Below are positions 46,601 through 56,835 of a stretch of 64,000 nt of DNA, piece after piece. Location: positions 75,308,633 through 75,372,632 of the forward strand of contig OY294068.1 of the NCBI GenBank assembly GCA_958510875.1. The letters are read 5' to 3'. Both the position numbers and the translations under genes were made by a program. The DNA is from Endomychus coccineus. Lineage: Eukaryota; Arthropoda; Insecta; Coleoptera; Endomychidae. Each line of letters starts with the position of its first letter. Positions within the stretch are counted from its first letter, which is position 1. The notes under the pieces were generated by a model, which had not been told where the DNA came from, ran no database searches, and was given only the letters and a program-made list of their open reading frames with translations.

Positions 46601-49600
46601 AACATAAATAACTGAAATTATACAGAAATCTTCTTTCTTACTTTATTTCCTGATACTCAATAGTCAGATTGTCCGGAAATCAATTTTAGTGCTCAATTAG
46701 AAAAGCATAAAAGGATACTACTTTGAATTTTCATGTCAAATATGCAGTAGTAAAAATTGATAGAAAACACTTTCAACTTTGTTTTTAGATCACTTGTATT
46801 TGAATTCTTAAACTATTTGTAAACGTATGTTACGTTTTCTTGCTTCTTTAATAATACGAAAAATAAAATAAGATTGTAAATCATAGAATAGTGTCTTAGG
46901 TATTTAATTAGCTAGATTCAATCCATTTCAAGTAAATCAATTTGATAATTAGTCATACATAACTCTTTCACGCACAACCGATCCAATATTTTCTACAGTT
47001 TTAATTGGATTTCAAAAAACACAAGTCGGCTGCAGATGCATTTCATTAATCAAAATCATCTATTCTTTTCTAAATTACATGAAAACACTGATTAACATAA
47101 CAATTTTTGATAATGATATAAATAAAATATTGAAATGTCAAAAAGAAAAAATCTTATTTTATTTTTATCATCACTATTATAACTATAGTTTCAACAAATA
47201 GTGTGTCACCTTCAGAACGATTCAAAAAGTATGAATAAACATATGACCCATAGGGAATCTTCAAGTTACATTGTAGTCATAGTCAAAATGAGATAAAACC
47301 ACGGTCGTATACACAGGTCTGGAAACTCGAGGTTGTTTCCTATGTGAGCAGTGACTCCGCTACGCGTCAACTTTCGCGTAGTACCAAAAGACGCCACGTA
47401 GGGCAATCATAAAAGGCGTCACGTAAGAGTTTCACGGGGCCGTTTTATGCCCCGTGCGGCCAGAGCCAGTTGTAATAAAGTGTTTTCGGCTATAGGCCGC
47501 TAGCTTTTACCCGCTTTGAGTATATTTTAGTAGCTAGAAAATTCCCTTTGGTACATCGCACGTCAGACGCTAGTAGCTGACAGCTGAGAATACCTCAAAC
47601 TGTTTTAATTGAATTTTCCTATTTAATCGACATTTTGCGGCCCGAGACTATGCAATTTAGTTGGCCCCGTTCATAAACTAACGACATGGAGCGAAAACCG
47701 CATGCGAAAAGTCCTCGTTAAGACGTTCTATGTACCGTAAATTTCCCCTTTCCAACTCGCGAGCTACGCGCTCCTCACATGAACGTCATTCGATTCATCG
47801 AAAATTAACCAATTTATAACAGTTTTCGACCCCGTTTGGGGCTATCACGACCTTTTAAAGGGTTCAAAGTTAACATTTTGACAATTTTAAGCTATGCTTA
47901 AACTGTGCAAATGGGCATTAGTAACACTGCTTGCGATTCCGGAAAGAAATCAGTTTACCCCCTCTTGATCCAAGCGCCAGCTGGTGGCTGAGCGAGGGAC
48001 TACGAGTTTCACGACGCGTAAGCGACTCAAGTCAACCATAGAGTTTCCAGACCTGTATGTACGACCGTGGATAAAACCAACAAATTACTAGTTACAGTCA
48101 TGCAACAAAACATCGCAGCGAACGCAACATCACCGCGTCTAATGCATAGAACAACTATAAATCATAGAAAACTGCTTTAAAGTCTAGTATGGACGAGAGC
48201 ACTGCAACGACCGTAACAACGTCCCGAATATAGCAGCATCAACGCATTCCGCTAATGCTAGTTGAAATGTTACAATGTATTGTTCTCAAAGGAGTTCCTA
48301 TTAAACAAGAATCGTACCCCACCCATATAGTTAATATATGCTCCTAGAGGCGAGCGAATTAACTGTTGATATACCGAAGTCAATGTTCAACCTGCATCGA
48401 CGGTTCTGGCCGAGGTGGTTGAGAACCCGGTAATCAGTTTTTTAAATTTTATATATTTTTGGTAATACTAGGTTAGTAGGTTATTTCAAATGTGATTGAT
48501 TGATGTCAATTGCCCTTGAATACATATATTATTAAAGGACATGTACAATCAGGTGGTACGACAATACGCGCTCGTGTTCTCACTTCTCAACCCTGTTGCA
48601 TGTGTGGACGGTAACCTCGTAACCTAATATTTTGACTCGTAACTAGACTTGGAACGACAAAATGTTCGCGACGTTGTCTAGCGGTGATGTTACGATGTTC
48701 GAGACGATGTTGCGCTGTGCTGTTACGCTGTCTAGACGCGGTGATGTTGCGCGACGGCATTCGGAGCGTGATGTTACATGTCTGTACGCTTAAGCAGCTG
48801 AATTCCAGAAATATTCCAGTCGGTTATTAGAACTATGTCATTAACTATGATTAATCTGGATTAAACTTACCTTAATTTCTACCTCCTTTACAATTTTATC
48901 AACAGACTTTATATTAGGGATGACTGGATTTCCATTTATCAAATGACTTTCAATGTATGTTATCAATCCCATGGCTTTGTCTGGCATCTTAATACTCAAC
49001 TGAAGTTCGATAGCCAACAAACTAACTTGTTTAGCTAATGTATCATCTAAAATAATAAGAATAAATAAATGTAACGGCTGAATATGTGATGCCTTTTTCA
49101 TAAGCTGCCAGGGGTTCAAATTTCACAATAAAATGAGGGGATATAAAGAGGAACACCAATAGGAATAAGCTTTGCTGAGTTAAGTGAGATTTTTTATTTC
49201 CATGGGAAACTTTATAAATCTGGTCACTAGCTTGAATCCTTTAAATTAATGTCAGATGTTTACTGTAGTTCTTGTTTTGAGATCGTTAGAAACACATTTG
49301 TAATAATTTAACAAATTATGTATACCATGTTTTAAATTATTTAATTGTATCAGGCTATCAGGATAGGATCACAAGTTATGGTCTTGGTGACTTTTTAGAG
49401 TCATTTTCCAAGAATTACATTATTAATAAAACCTTTAATCGATAATTCCAATATTTCAAATGTTCTGCTTCATACGATTATAGAGACAGGTCTTTTTTTC
49501 TATTGTACTACTGAAGATGGCAACTTGTTAGGCCATAACTTTGTGATGAATAGTTTTTCCATCTGAACAACATTTTTGAATAGATTCCAATTGAAGCTTA

Positions 49601-50531
49601 TTCACGGATATGTTGCAATTGGGGATACAGATAACTTGTATTTGACATTGATCTTTTGTTTGAATAGAGTTTTAGAATCTACTGCATTAAGACAGGTAGA
49701 TGATAGAAGGTATTCAAGTTTTATATATTAATTGTAATGTTTATTTCTCACAATCCATTTTTTTGTAGATCCGTACTGCCAGGTTTCTGGGTCAATAATT
49801 ACACCTCATCCTCAGGTATATATAAAGAATGGATTCAATTTATAAATTTCTTTATACATACCTGAGGATGAGGTGTAATAATTGACCTCGAAACCTGTTA
49901 GTACGGATCTACAAAAAAATGGATTGTGAGAAATACAATATTAACATCAATATGAACTCACACTTGGGTGAAACCAATTTTTTTATATATTAGTTCTTAT
50001 TCCTTCAGTACACTGAACTTACCCATAGGTTCGATGAACTTATAAACCCTATCCATTATCCTCAACGCTGTTGTGAACTGCCTTCGGTGAAATAATAATA
50101 CCGCATGATTGTAGTGTGCTATACAATGATCTACATCATCCAATTTCTCTAAACGAATTTGAAACTAGAACAAATCATGTTTTTATGAAATTATTAAGTG
50201 GCATAAAATGACAATAAACAAAAGTTACCTGATTACATATAGATAACAAATTCTTTTCAAAACTATCAGTTTTCTTGAAATCGTTCCTGCAATATTCAAC
50301 AACCCCTTTATTGAGAGCTACTTTAAAGTCATTAGTACGAGTTTCCAGTTTGTGTAAATATTGCAAACAAGCATTATAGTTTTTCCTGTAAAGAAATTAT
50401 TGAAATTAAGGGAATTAACTCATCATTGTATATACATACTTTCTGAATTCCATTAAAGCACTTTTAGCTACATCTCTTTCCTGGTCGCTCACTGTGTCCA
50501 CATATTTATCACCTTCGTCCTTATCTACCAT
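43515..50531 (-). CDS. CNOT10: CCR4-NOT transcription complex subunit 10, 5' five exons
   Basis: Minus-strand exons: 50531-50440, 50385-50229, 50164-50023, 49046-48871 and 43646-43515. All have GT-AG borders, and phases join (92, 157, 142, 176 and 132 nt) to give 233 codons. Key matches to CNOT10 include the exon 2 start NYNACLQYLHKLE, exon 3 with LDDVDHCIAHYNHAVLL and KFIEP, exon 4 with LLAIELQLSIKMPDKAMGLI, and exon 5 with KYKARCYLMKHQLSLARKEM. CNOT10 is a TPR-repeat subunit of the CCR4-NOT deadenylase complex and pairs with CNOT11. The human protein is 744 residues, so about two thirds is missing here. The last exon seen ends at a good donor (GTGAGT). The start ATG has 5' UTR upstream to about 50.62 kb. 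Confidence 0.9.
44073..44190 (+). mobile_element. PLE family 2 terminal repeat with hammerhead remnant
   Basis: Contains 'gatggctacttgatagccgaaaagttctcagtactttaagagt' and 'gtggataagggtgattatttcttatttata', as at 30.7 kb. A 16-bp near-perfect palindrome (catcatcagagtaaac/gtttactctaatgatg) precedes it. Stem I ACTCT/AGAGT is complete, but the core reads CTAATGA, so it has lost G5. Confidence 0.6.
45780..46620 (+). pseudogene. Degenerate LINE reverse transcriptase in CNOT10 intron 4
   Basis: Broken frames in RT order: RGGMSTMTNLFCITQYIANA, AFD with LDHIALLEQLELFGLSS, then CPQGFILGPLFFNIYIHDIL with YCMLMTGKST after it (in place of FADD), and later KSRVEYASY. Related to jockey-clade LINEs but distinct from those at 6.5 and 20.8 kb. 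Several stops. Confidence 0.65.
46621..47298. other. Unassigned intronic stretch
   Basis: Nothing recognised; plain AT-rich sequence within CNOT10 intron 4. Confidence 0.4.
47299..48070. mobile_element. MITE, 772 bp, 30-bp inverted ends, 6-bp flanking repeat
   Basis: Ends ccacggtcgta(tacac/catac)aggtctggaaactc are inverted with two mismatches. ATAAAA lies directly outside both ends (47293-47298 and 48071-48076). The interior is much richer in G, C and CpG than the DNA around it and has no coding frame. The family is not identified. Confidence 0.7.
48090..48790. repeat. Inverted repetitive unit around 'aacatcaccgc'
   Basis: 48115-48260 carries 'cgcaacatcaccgcgtctaatg' and 48640-48790 carries the complement motif several times ('agcggtgatgttacga', 'cgcggtgatgttgcgc'). 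It looks like a foldback or minisatellite-like element. At 48405-48435 a 'tggccgaggtggttgag' phrase resembles the D-arm half of a tRNA. Confidence 0.45.
48871..49046 (-). CDS. CNOT10: CNOT10 exon 4
   Basis: 176 nt between ttattttAG and GTAAGT. Encodes a TPR helix pair up to IVKEVEIK. Confidence 0.88.
49742..49935. repeat. 78-bp inverted repeat with hammerhead-like core
   Basis: Arms 49742-49819 and 49858-49935 differ at about 5 of 78 positions. The right arm reads CTGAGGA, then stem II GAGGT...ACCTC, then GAAAC, which fits the hammerhead core (CUGANGA ... GAAA). Stems I and III are less clear. Probably the terminal repeats of a third PLE-like family. It lies in CNOT10 intron 3. Confidence 0.6.
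50023..50164 (-). CDS. CNOT10: CNOT10 exon 3
   Basis: 142 nt between tgttctAG and GTAAGT. HYNHAVLLFHRRQFTTAL is a TPR helix pair. Confidence 0.88.
50229..50385 (-). CDS. CNOT10: CNOT10 exon 2
   Basis: 157 nt between ctttacAG and GTAACT. First TPR-like repeat: YNACLQYLHKLETRTNDFKV. Confidence 0.88.
50440..50531 (-). CDS. CNOT10: CNOT10 exon 1 (coding part)
   Basis: ATG at 50531-50529, encoding MVDKDEGDKYVDTVSDQERD and ending FRK with a donor GTATGT. The early DQE and K-A-LMEF region aligns with TDQEKELSTNAFQAF in human CNOT10. Confidence 0.85.
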
Positions 50532-50819
50532 TTTTTTTAATTTTCACTGGAGTACTTACTAATAGCAAACAATCTTGGTTTCTTACTCCTATTTTAATTT
50601 AATGCTGTATAAAGTGAACTGAATTTTAGGTTATCGAGCTATCATTTAAAATGTTTGTTTTGTTTCAAACGTCAAACCAGAAACCAGGACGGACTTTTTT
50701 CTCTATGCATAGTATACCTCTACTAGAAAAAGAGGAGGTCTATATTATATTAATAGTTGTTCTGCGATGCGTAGGCCATAGGAAATAAACTATAAAAATC
50801 TTACACTGTGGATACACTA

Positions 50820-50990
50820 TTATAACGCTATTAATAAGAAATAATCACCCTTATCCACTAAAAATACTCTTAAAGTACTGAGAACCTCTCGGCTACCAAG
50901 TAGTTAGTATCAGAGTAACCTAACTCTTACTCTGTAAGTACTTAAACAGTATTTTTAATGGGAAAAGGTGATCATTTCTTATTTATATGC
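50820..50990 (-). mobile_element. PLE family 2 terminal repeat remnant
   Basis: Minus strand carries 'ggctacc'-type stem II sequence and 'agtggataagggtgatta', as at 30.7 kb. The hammerhead core is damaged (CTGATAC, GAGAGG). Confidence 0.55.
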
Positions 50991-51016
50991 CATAGATAAG
51001 GCAAGTTTAAAGTATA

Positions 51017-51024
51017 GGTACTAT
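51017..51024 (+). repeat. Target site duplication of P-like element, left
   Basis: GGTACTAT, identical to 53205-53212. Confidence 0.85.
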
Positions 51025-51347
51025 CATAGATATTATATATACATACATGGATAGCGCATGAGGGATTTTCATTGACTCCAACATATGAAACAGCTGACAA
51101 GTGGCAAAACATTGTTCTAGCCATAAGAGTACATGTTACTGTAATCTATCATATTATGTTGTTTTCAAAAGAAAATAGCATTATTTTAATACAGAAAACT
51201 TCTTTAGTGCTTTGTTTTTTAGTTGTGATTAGTTGTTTCGCTTTTTACTTTGATTTTATCGAATGATATTGTGTAATAACTCTTGGCGACAATAAGGTGT
51301 GATTAATTAGTTTTATTGGATACTTTTAATACATCTAAAATATAACA

Positions 51348-52175
51348 ATGGTGAAATCGTGTTCCGGATTTGGATGTACAAATCGGTATCAAAAAGGAGG
51401 ACCTAGTTTTTATTGATATTTACAAGTTTAGTATATACTGGATAGTAGTAGTAGATACTTAATTGACAATAATGTAATTAAAGCGTAGACGTTAGAATTA
51501 CAATTTTAATCGACTATTCACAATCGAAAATATAAACTAATAGTGTAATAATTACTTCTCATTTCAGTTTTCCTTCAGATGAAAATATGAAACAAAAATG
51601 GGTAATAGCAATCAAAAGAAAAACTATGTGCCCAACAAGAGTTCTCTTCTTTGTAGTGAACACTTTACAGAAAATAATTTCAGGTATTCATTGGTTCATT
51701 GGGAAGGCAATCAGTAAAATACCATGTAGTTCCTCCTAGTATTTAAAATTTTCCAGCGAATGTTTTGAAACGTAAGTTAAAACCCAGAGAAACTAGAAAT
51801 CGGTAAACAATATGAATTTGTCATAATTTTTAGCTGGGTATATGTTATTATCATGTTTTTACTAGTGATTATGCAAACATTATTTGTTGTGAGGGCACCT
51901 CATTGGTATATTATATGCTAAGTAGATTTATAACATTTTGATACAATCTTTTCAGTCCTGTACCTTCATCTTCTAACATGAACATAATTTGTCAAATTAC
52001 GAAGCATACTATTGATAAGCAAAGAAAAGTAATGAATTACTTGACTACAAGGTATCGTCGAATGAATGCAAAAGTTAAACATCTCAAAAATGTATTAAAA
52101 CATGTGAAGGACGGGCAGGATAATTCAGAACAATGTTTACTTTTATTCTCGAAGAATTTGTATTTTCAACAGTAA
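51348..52175 (+). pseudogene. THAP-domain gene of the P-like element, broken
   Basis: The first exon from ATG 51348 reads MVKSCSGFGCTNRYQKGG, the start of the THAP zinc finger (C-x4-C). It lacks a clean donor and runs to a stop. A second exon after tttcAG (51568-51683) reads FPSDENMKQKWV and, in a frame one base away, LLCSEHFTENNF, which supplies the C-x2-H half. The single-base shift breaks the finger. A third stretch near 51690-51803 carries a stop before FPANVLKRKLKPRETR. A last exon (51956-52175) encodes a basic, helical C-terminus (HTIDKQRKVMNYL). THAP domains bind P-element ends. Confidence 0.75.
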
Positions 52176-53168
52176 CAGTACCTGATATTATTTCATAATG
52201 TTCCTCTGTTGGTAAAATTTAAGTTCAAAATTAAGGTTACCGATAACGTTAATGCTATGTTTATATCACTTTTATTTTCTTTAGAAACCATAATATTTTA
52301 TTAATGTTTATTATTATAACAAAAGGTAAGCTAGCAATTTGACATCTGCGACTAGCCACAATACCAGAAGATCACCACTGAATAACAATAACTGTTCATT
52401 TATGTAATTTCCAGTTCTTCTTATTTATATTTAGCATCTTGAGACACAATCAGATCAATCTCTGGCTTAGGAAAAATCCAGGTTTGGGTTATATAGTAAC
52501 GAATTAGATCAATAATTTTAATAAATGACTTACTTTTTTTTCGAAATACTCCAAGAAATAGCAAATATTATTTATGTCTAATTATTTGAGGATTTTGATA
52601 TTTATAGACATATTTATTTCTGTTATAGGTTGCTTAATTTTGAATAATGTGTATATGTTACTTGTTTTCCATATTATGATTAAATCTCCACGGCATTATG
52701 AAAGATGTTTTATTTATTAGGTCATCTATGGTAATGATTATGTAGTTGCACATATGTATTATTTAATAATTGAAGCTGTTAGTAACAAAATTTGTCATTT
52801 AATGTGAGTACAGTAATTTCAGTTCATTACATACTAAAATTTTCCATTGAAGGAATACAAAACAAGTTGCATATAGATGCTTCATGGAAATATGATTAAA
52901 TTCAAAATGAACGATGATTAATTCTATATCGTTGATGTAATTTTGTACATAATACTATTATGTATTGTTGCTGAATCATAAAAACCGATCAAAGACGATT
53001 ATAACTTGATAATTCATGAAATTCGTAAAGTGCTCCATTTAAATCAATGTAAATTATTCACTTGTCACGTGGTCAGAATTATCTTCATCTCTGTCTAATA
53101 CGTGGCTGGAATAGGTCTTCTGTCTCTCTTACGTGTTGGAGTCATCGACTGAACAGCGGTTCGTATAC
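52176..53168 (+). other. Non-coding 3' part of the P-like element
   Basis: AT-rich; no transposase-like coding sequence seen. It ends with the 11-bp subterminal repeat at 53134-53144 and the 36-bp terminal repeat. Confidence 0.6.
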
Positions 53169-53204
53169 CATGCGCTATCCATGTATGTATATATAATATC
53201 TATG

Positions 53205-53212
53205 GGTACTAT
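53205..53212 (+). repeat. Target site duplication of P-like element, right
   Basis: GGTACTAT, identical to 51017-51024. Confidence 0.85.
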
Positions 53213-53385
53213 GCTATATGTTCTACAAAAACTGTCTCCGTAACAAGAGTTATTAAATATTAATACTGGGTATACTTTCCATGTCAGGTAGAAGAACAAA
53301 GTTATTCTAGATTTCTCTTGTTCACGTAGTTCATCAGTCATCAGTTACAGTCCAGCATGAAAAAGCAATCTCAGCATTCATTTGC

Positions 53386-53600
53386 CACTGTGTCTAATAC
53401 AGAAGTAAAAAGTGAATGTTGATGATAAAATCTACAATTTCTGGACACTGTGTCTAATCCGGAAGTAGGATCTGTAGATGGAGAAGATGAGGATCGCAAT
53501 GTCCATTTGTACACTGTGTCTAATCCGGAAGTGAAGGAACATTGTTAGTTGAGAGAACTACCGTTTTTGCACGCTGTGTTTAATCTGGTAGTAAGAGCCT
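53386..53600 (+). repeat. Four spaced copies of 'actgtgtctaatccggaagt'
   Basis: Copies start at 53386, 53446, 53512 and 53572. The spacings 60, 66 and 60 are multiples of three. The spacers are unrelated. The last three share one frame (TVSNPEV) with a single stop between copies 3 and 4. Each good copy contains CCGGAAGT, an ETS-type binding core. No function can be assigned. Confidence 0.55.
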
Positions 53601-55049
53601 GTAATTCGAAGAAGAAGAGTGTTTAAAGAAAAGAGTATTGGATTGACACGGAGGCAAGCAACGAGGTTATAGACCTCGTTGGAGGCAAGTGTAAGTAACA
53701 TTACCGCTAGGCTTTCGCCTGCACCGTTGTATTTTGACGCATGAAGTGTTGTTCACAACTGGTTGTGGTCATCATTCCCTTAAAAGTTTGTTAATCCAAT
53801 GTCCTTACTGGCTTGTTTTAATTGCTTCATGACCCCATTGTAAATATACTCGGTATGTTGCTTTAGTGGTAGATAGGATTCGATTTGACCGGCCCGATAT
53901 AGGTTTAGTTGATAACCTAGACCTACGCGATTCATTGTTGTTTTGAGCTTCCTTGTTTTTCTCTACACGTAATAAACTCCAAATATTTTGGTGATTAATA
54001 CGTTTTTTGTTGTAAATATTTTGCAAATAAACTTGAAATTGGAAGACTGTTTATTTTGCAAGTGTAATTTTTGCACCATCTTGAAATTAGCCGAGTTCTA
54101 ACCAAGTATCGGTTGCAATTTGATCATGCATAATTGATTCTATTCATTCTGCCCTGATTATTACTTCACTGAAGATACCCTAGGGACAAGGCTGTCCATA
54201 GATAACACTGCGATATGCTTGCTTTGTGGTGAGGACCCTCTAGAAGTCCTCCCTGGCGCCCGAGAAATCGAAATAAGTCAATTGGATTCAGATCCGGTTA
54301 ATTCGGAGGGAGATATTGAGACCGTAGTAAGAATTAAATGCCAAAAGTATATAGTTGGTGAAATGTAAAACAGAGCATTTTATAGACATTACAACGGGGG
54401 ACAGATATAAAATGCCTAACTCATCTTATGCACTTCTTTACAAATTGAATGAACTAATCCAGGCATATTGTAAAATATACGTTATTATCCAATATGACTG
54501 AAAAATGTTAGGCGTTTTATGAACGGCCTAAAAATGTCAGTCAGAATGTAAATGATTGAAATTTATTCAATTCATCTAGTTATTTGGAAAAAGACTAGAC
54601 GTTTTATAAAACGCCTTGTTTTTTTTACGATTCGCCGCCAACCTATATATGCATGCTACGGTATCACCTCTAAGAAAACTTCTGGTAGCTAGGACTGTAC
54701 TTCCTCGCGCTGCGTCAATTTCGAAGGTGCCTTAGTCCTTATATTTAATACTTCTATTCTAGCATCTGAGAGGGCTACGGCAAGTGTAAGATGAATGGTT
54801 GTAACTGCTCATATGCGTCATTCGCGCATTTAAAATGTAGCAGGTTGTATTTGTAGATTCATCAGAATATTATCTTAGTAGCACACATTCAAGCTGGCAC
54901 ATTACATCACGGTACATGGTGCGAATCTCCGAACAATATGATCAAAGGTGCGAATGCTTGGTCTGGCAGCTGCGCTCATCGCACACCAAAGTATACTATG
55001 GAGGAAAGATAATATGAAAGGTTGGCACCGTAAGGATTGGTCGAGACTT
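53601..55049. other. Unassigned stretch
   Basis: No gene recognised. 54380-54640 holds complementary pieces (gacgttttataaaacgcc and similar), suggesting a decayed foldback element. The minus-strand frame at 53805-54026 has no recognisable domain. Confidence 0.35.
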
Positions 55050-55065
55050 CAGTGGCGGCTCGTGA
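55050..55065 (-). repeat. hAT-type terminal repeat
   Basis: CAGTGGCGGCTCGTGA matches the usual start of hAT transposon ends. Seen from the minus-strand hAT gene at the right edge of the window, this could be its 3' terminus, with other elements nested between. Confidence 0.45.
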
Positions 55066-55399
55066 ACTTTTAAAGAGAGGAGGCTAGACATAAAACGTTT
55101 TTGTAAAAATGTACTTTATTCAACCAATTAATTTAACCTTTGCGCAGCGACCGTACCAGCTACTTCTGTGACAAAATTAATTGTGGCCCAGCAAGAACCA
55201 ACATGGAGGTACCTATAGAGTTTCTCTTGGCAAACATTTTTTTGTTCGTTTTATGTTTTTTATTTTTTTTTTGGATTTTTAATAGTTTTTTTTGGAATTT
55301 TTCATATTTTGTTTTTTTAAATTAATTTTCGTTATAACTTGGAATTATGAACGAATCTTTGTACGCTGTTTCAAACTTAAAGAGTAGATGTATTTCTTT

Positions 55400-56835
55400 G
55401 TAATATTCTTCAAGATTTTTTTGTCGATAGGCCCAAAATTGGTTTTCTGAGTGCCAATTTGGATTTAGAAAAGGGAAAATGCTGTAGATGCGATTGGTCA
55501 TTTCATCAATTACACAGTAGATTGTTTTGAGAAAGGTATGTATTCTTCGTCTCTGTTTCTGGATATGAGTAAGGTCTTTGATTGAGTGGAGCATGCATTA
55601 CTCCTTCAAAAACTCACAAAATACAATTTCACAAATGAATCTGTAAAACTTATCGAGTCCTATCTCTCCAATAGATCTCAAACTGTTATTGTCAACAATG
55701 TTAGTTCGCAAGTAATATCATTAAGTATAGGTGTGCCGCAAGGATCTATTCTGGGGCCTATTTTATTTATTATATACATCAATGACTTTGTTGATTATTT
55801 GGGCGAAATTAACTGTGAACTATTTGCGGACGATGCGACAGCTTCTACCTGTGGAGAGGAGTTGGAACAGTTGAAGGAGAAGAGTGAAACCGTAATGTAC
55901 AGAGCAAAAAACTGGCTATCAGTCAATAAATTAACTCTCAATGATTCAAAGATTGTGGAGATACTTTTTACGTTAAGGGAGCCACATGATTTTGGAGGTG
56001 CCACTCATACCAAATTTCTAGGTGTCTATATAGACCACCGTTTAACATGGAATGTACATGCAGATCATGTAGCAAATAAACTTTGCAGTCAGATCTTTCT
56101 AATGAGATGTTTGTCGGGAACTGTGTCTATCAATGTATTGAAAATGGTTTATCATGCACTTGTTGGTTCAACTCTCAACTACGGACTAATATTATGGGGA
56201 TATTGCTCAGAGCGTGTAAGGATATTCCGTCTGCAGAGGCGAGCCATCAGAGTTCTCGCTGGGTTGAAGCATAGGGACAGTTGTAGAGACCCGTGCCTCT
56301 ACATCAGTCATTGTCTTCTTTTTGCTCACGAGAACACTGATGGATTGTTTAGGCAGGAGGAAATCCACACACATAACACTCGCCACAAAGAAAATATAAG
56401 AACACATTTTTTCAGATTAAGCACATCTCGAAATGGTATTAACTATACAGCTTTTAAATTTTACAATAAACTACCCACAAATATCCGGACTCTTCCAAAA
56501 AAAAACTTTAAAATTTTTATTAAAAACTTTATACTCATACATTGTTTTTATTCTGAATCACAATATAATGCTCATAATTTTCATTAATGTTACTACCATT
56601 TACTACTGCGAAATTTTAAATATTTAGGTTAAAATATTAAATAGCATCATTTCTCATTTGTCATTATATTTAATATTTAGGTTTTATGTACTTTAAAATT
56701 TTAAAATGTATTTTTAATGTTCATTTATCATAATGATTTGTATGTTTTAGAATTTTAATTTTGACGAATGTATAATGCTTATGTTGTATTTTTTAACATG
56801 AATAAATCTACTCTACTCTACTCTCTACTCTAATA
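55400..56835 (+). mobile_element. LINE (jockey/CR1-like), 5' truncated
   Basis: Partial reverse transcriptase followed by a short 3' end finishing in a (TCTAC)-like microsatellite at 56798-56835 after AATAAA. 5' truncation and a simple-repeat tail are usual for LINE copies. Confidence 0.75.
55586..56587 (+). pseudogene. LINE reverse transcriptase, C-terminal two thirds
   Basis: 333 codons. Conserved blocks: SIGVPQGSILGPILFIIYIN (with DF after it), ELFADDATAS with the catalytic FADD box, KTNKLTLN-type block WLSVNKLTLNDSK, then TKFLGVYIDHRLTWN, and the post-RT LNYGLILWGYC region. Upstream, in other frames (about 55430-55580), are CQFGFRKGK and SLFLDMSKVFD, followed by TGA and then VEHALLL in this frame. 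One in-frame stop and at least one frameshift therefore separate it from its N-terminal part. It once copied the element's RNA. Confidence 0.8.

Larger units (their letters stand above)
51025..53204 (+). mobile_element. P-element-like transposon with THAP gene remnant
   Basis: 2180 bp. Perfect 36-bp terminal inverted repeats start catagatattatatatacat (51025-51060 and 53169-53204). Exact 8-bp direct repeats GGTACTAT flank them (51017-51024, 53205-53212). An 11-bp subterminal inverted repeat TGACTCCAACA lies inside each end (51073-51083; complement at 53134-53144). The 8-bp duplication, ends of about 31 bp, 11-bp subterminal repeats and a THAP domain are hallmarks of the P superfamily. Only the THAP and coiled-coil parts are seen, not the RNase-H-like transposase, so this is a deletion derivative. 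It sits about 0.5 kb upstream of the CNOT10 start. Confidence 0.85.

Noticed and set aside
53386..53600. CRISPR-like spacing of repeats
   Set aside because: Only four diverging copies in a eukaryotic context, with no cas genes; spacing and repeats do not fit a CRISPR array.
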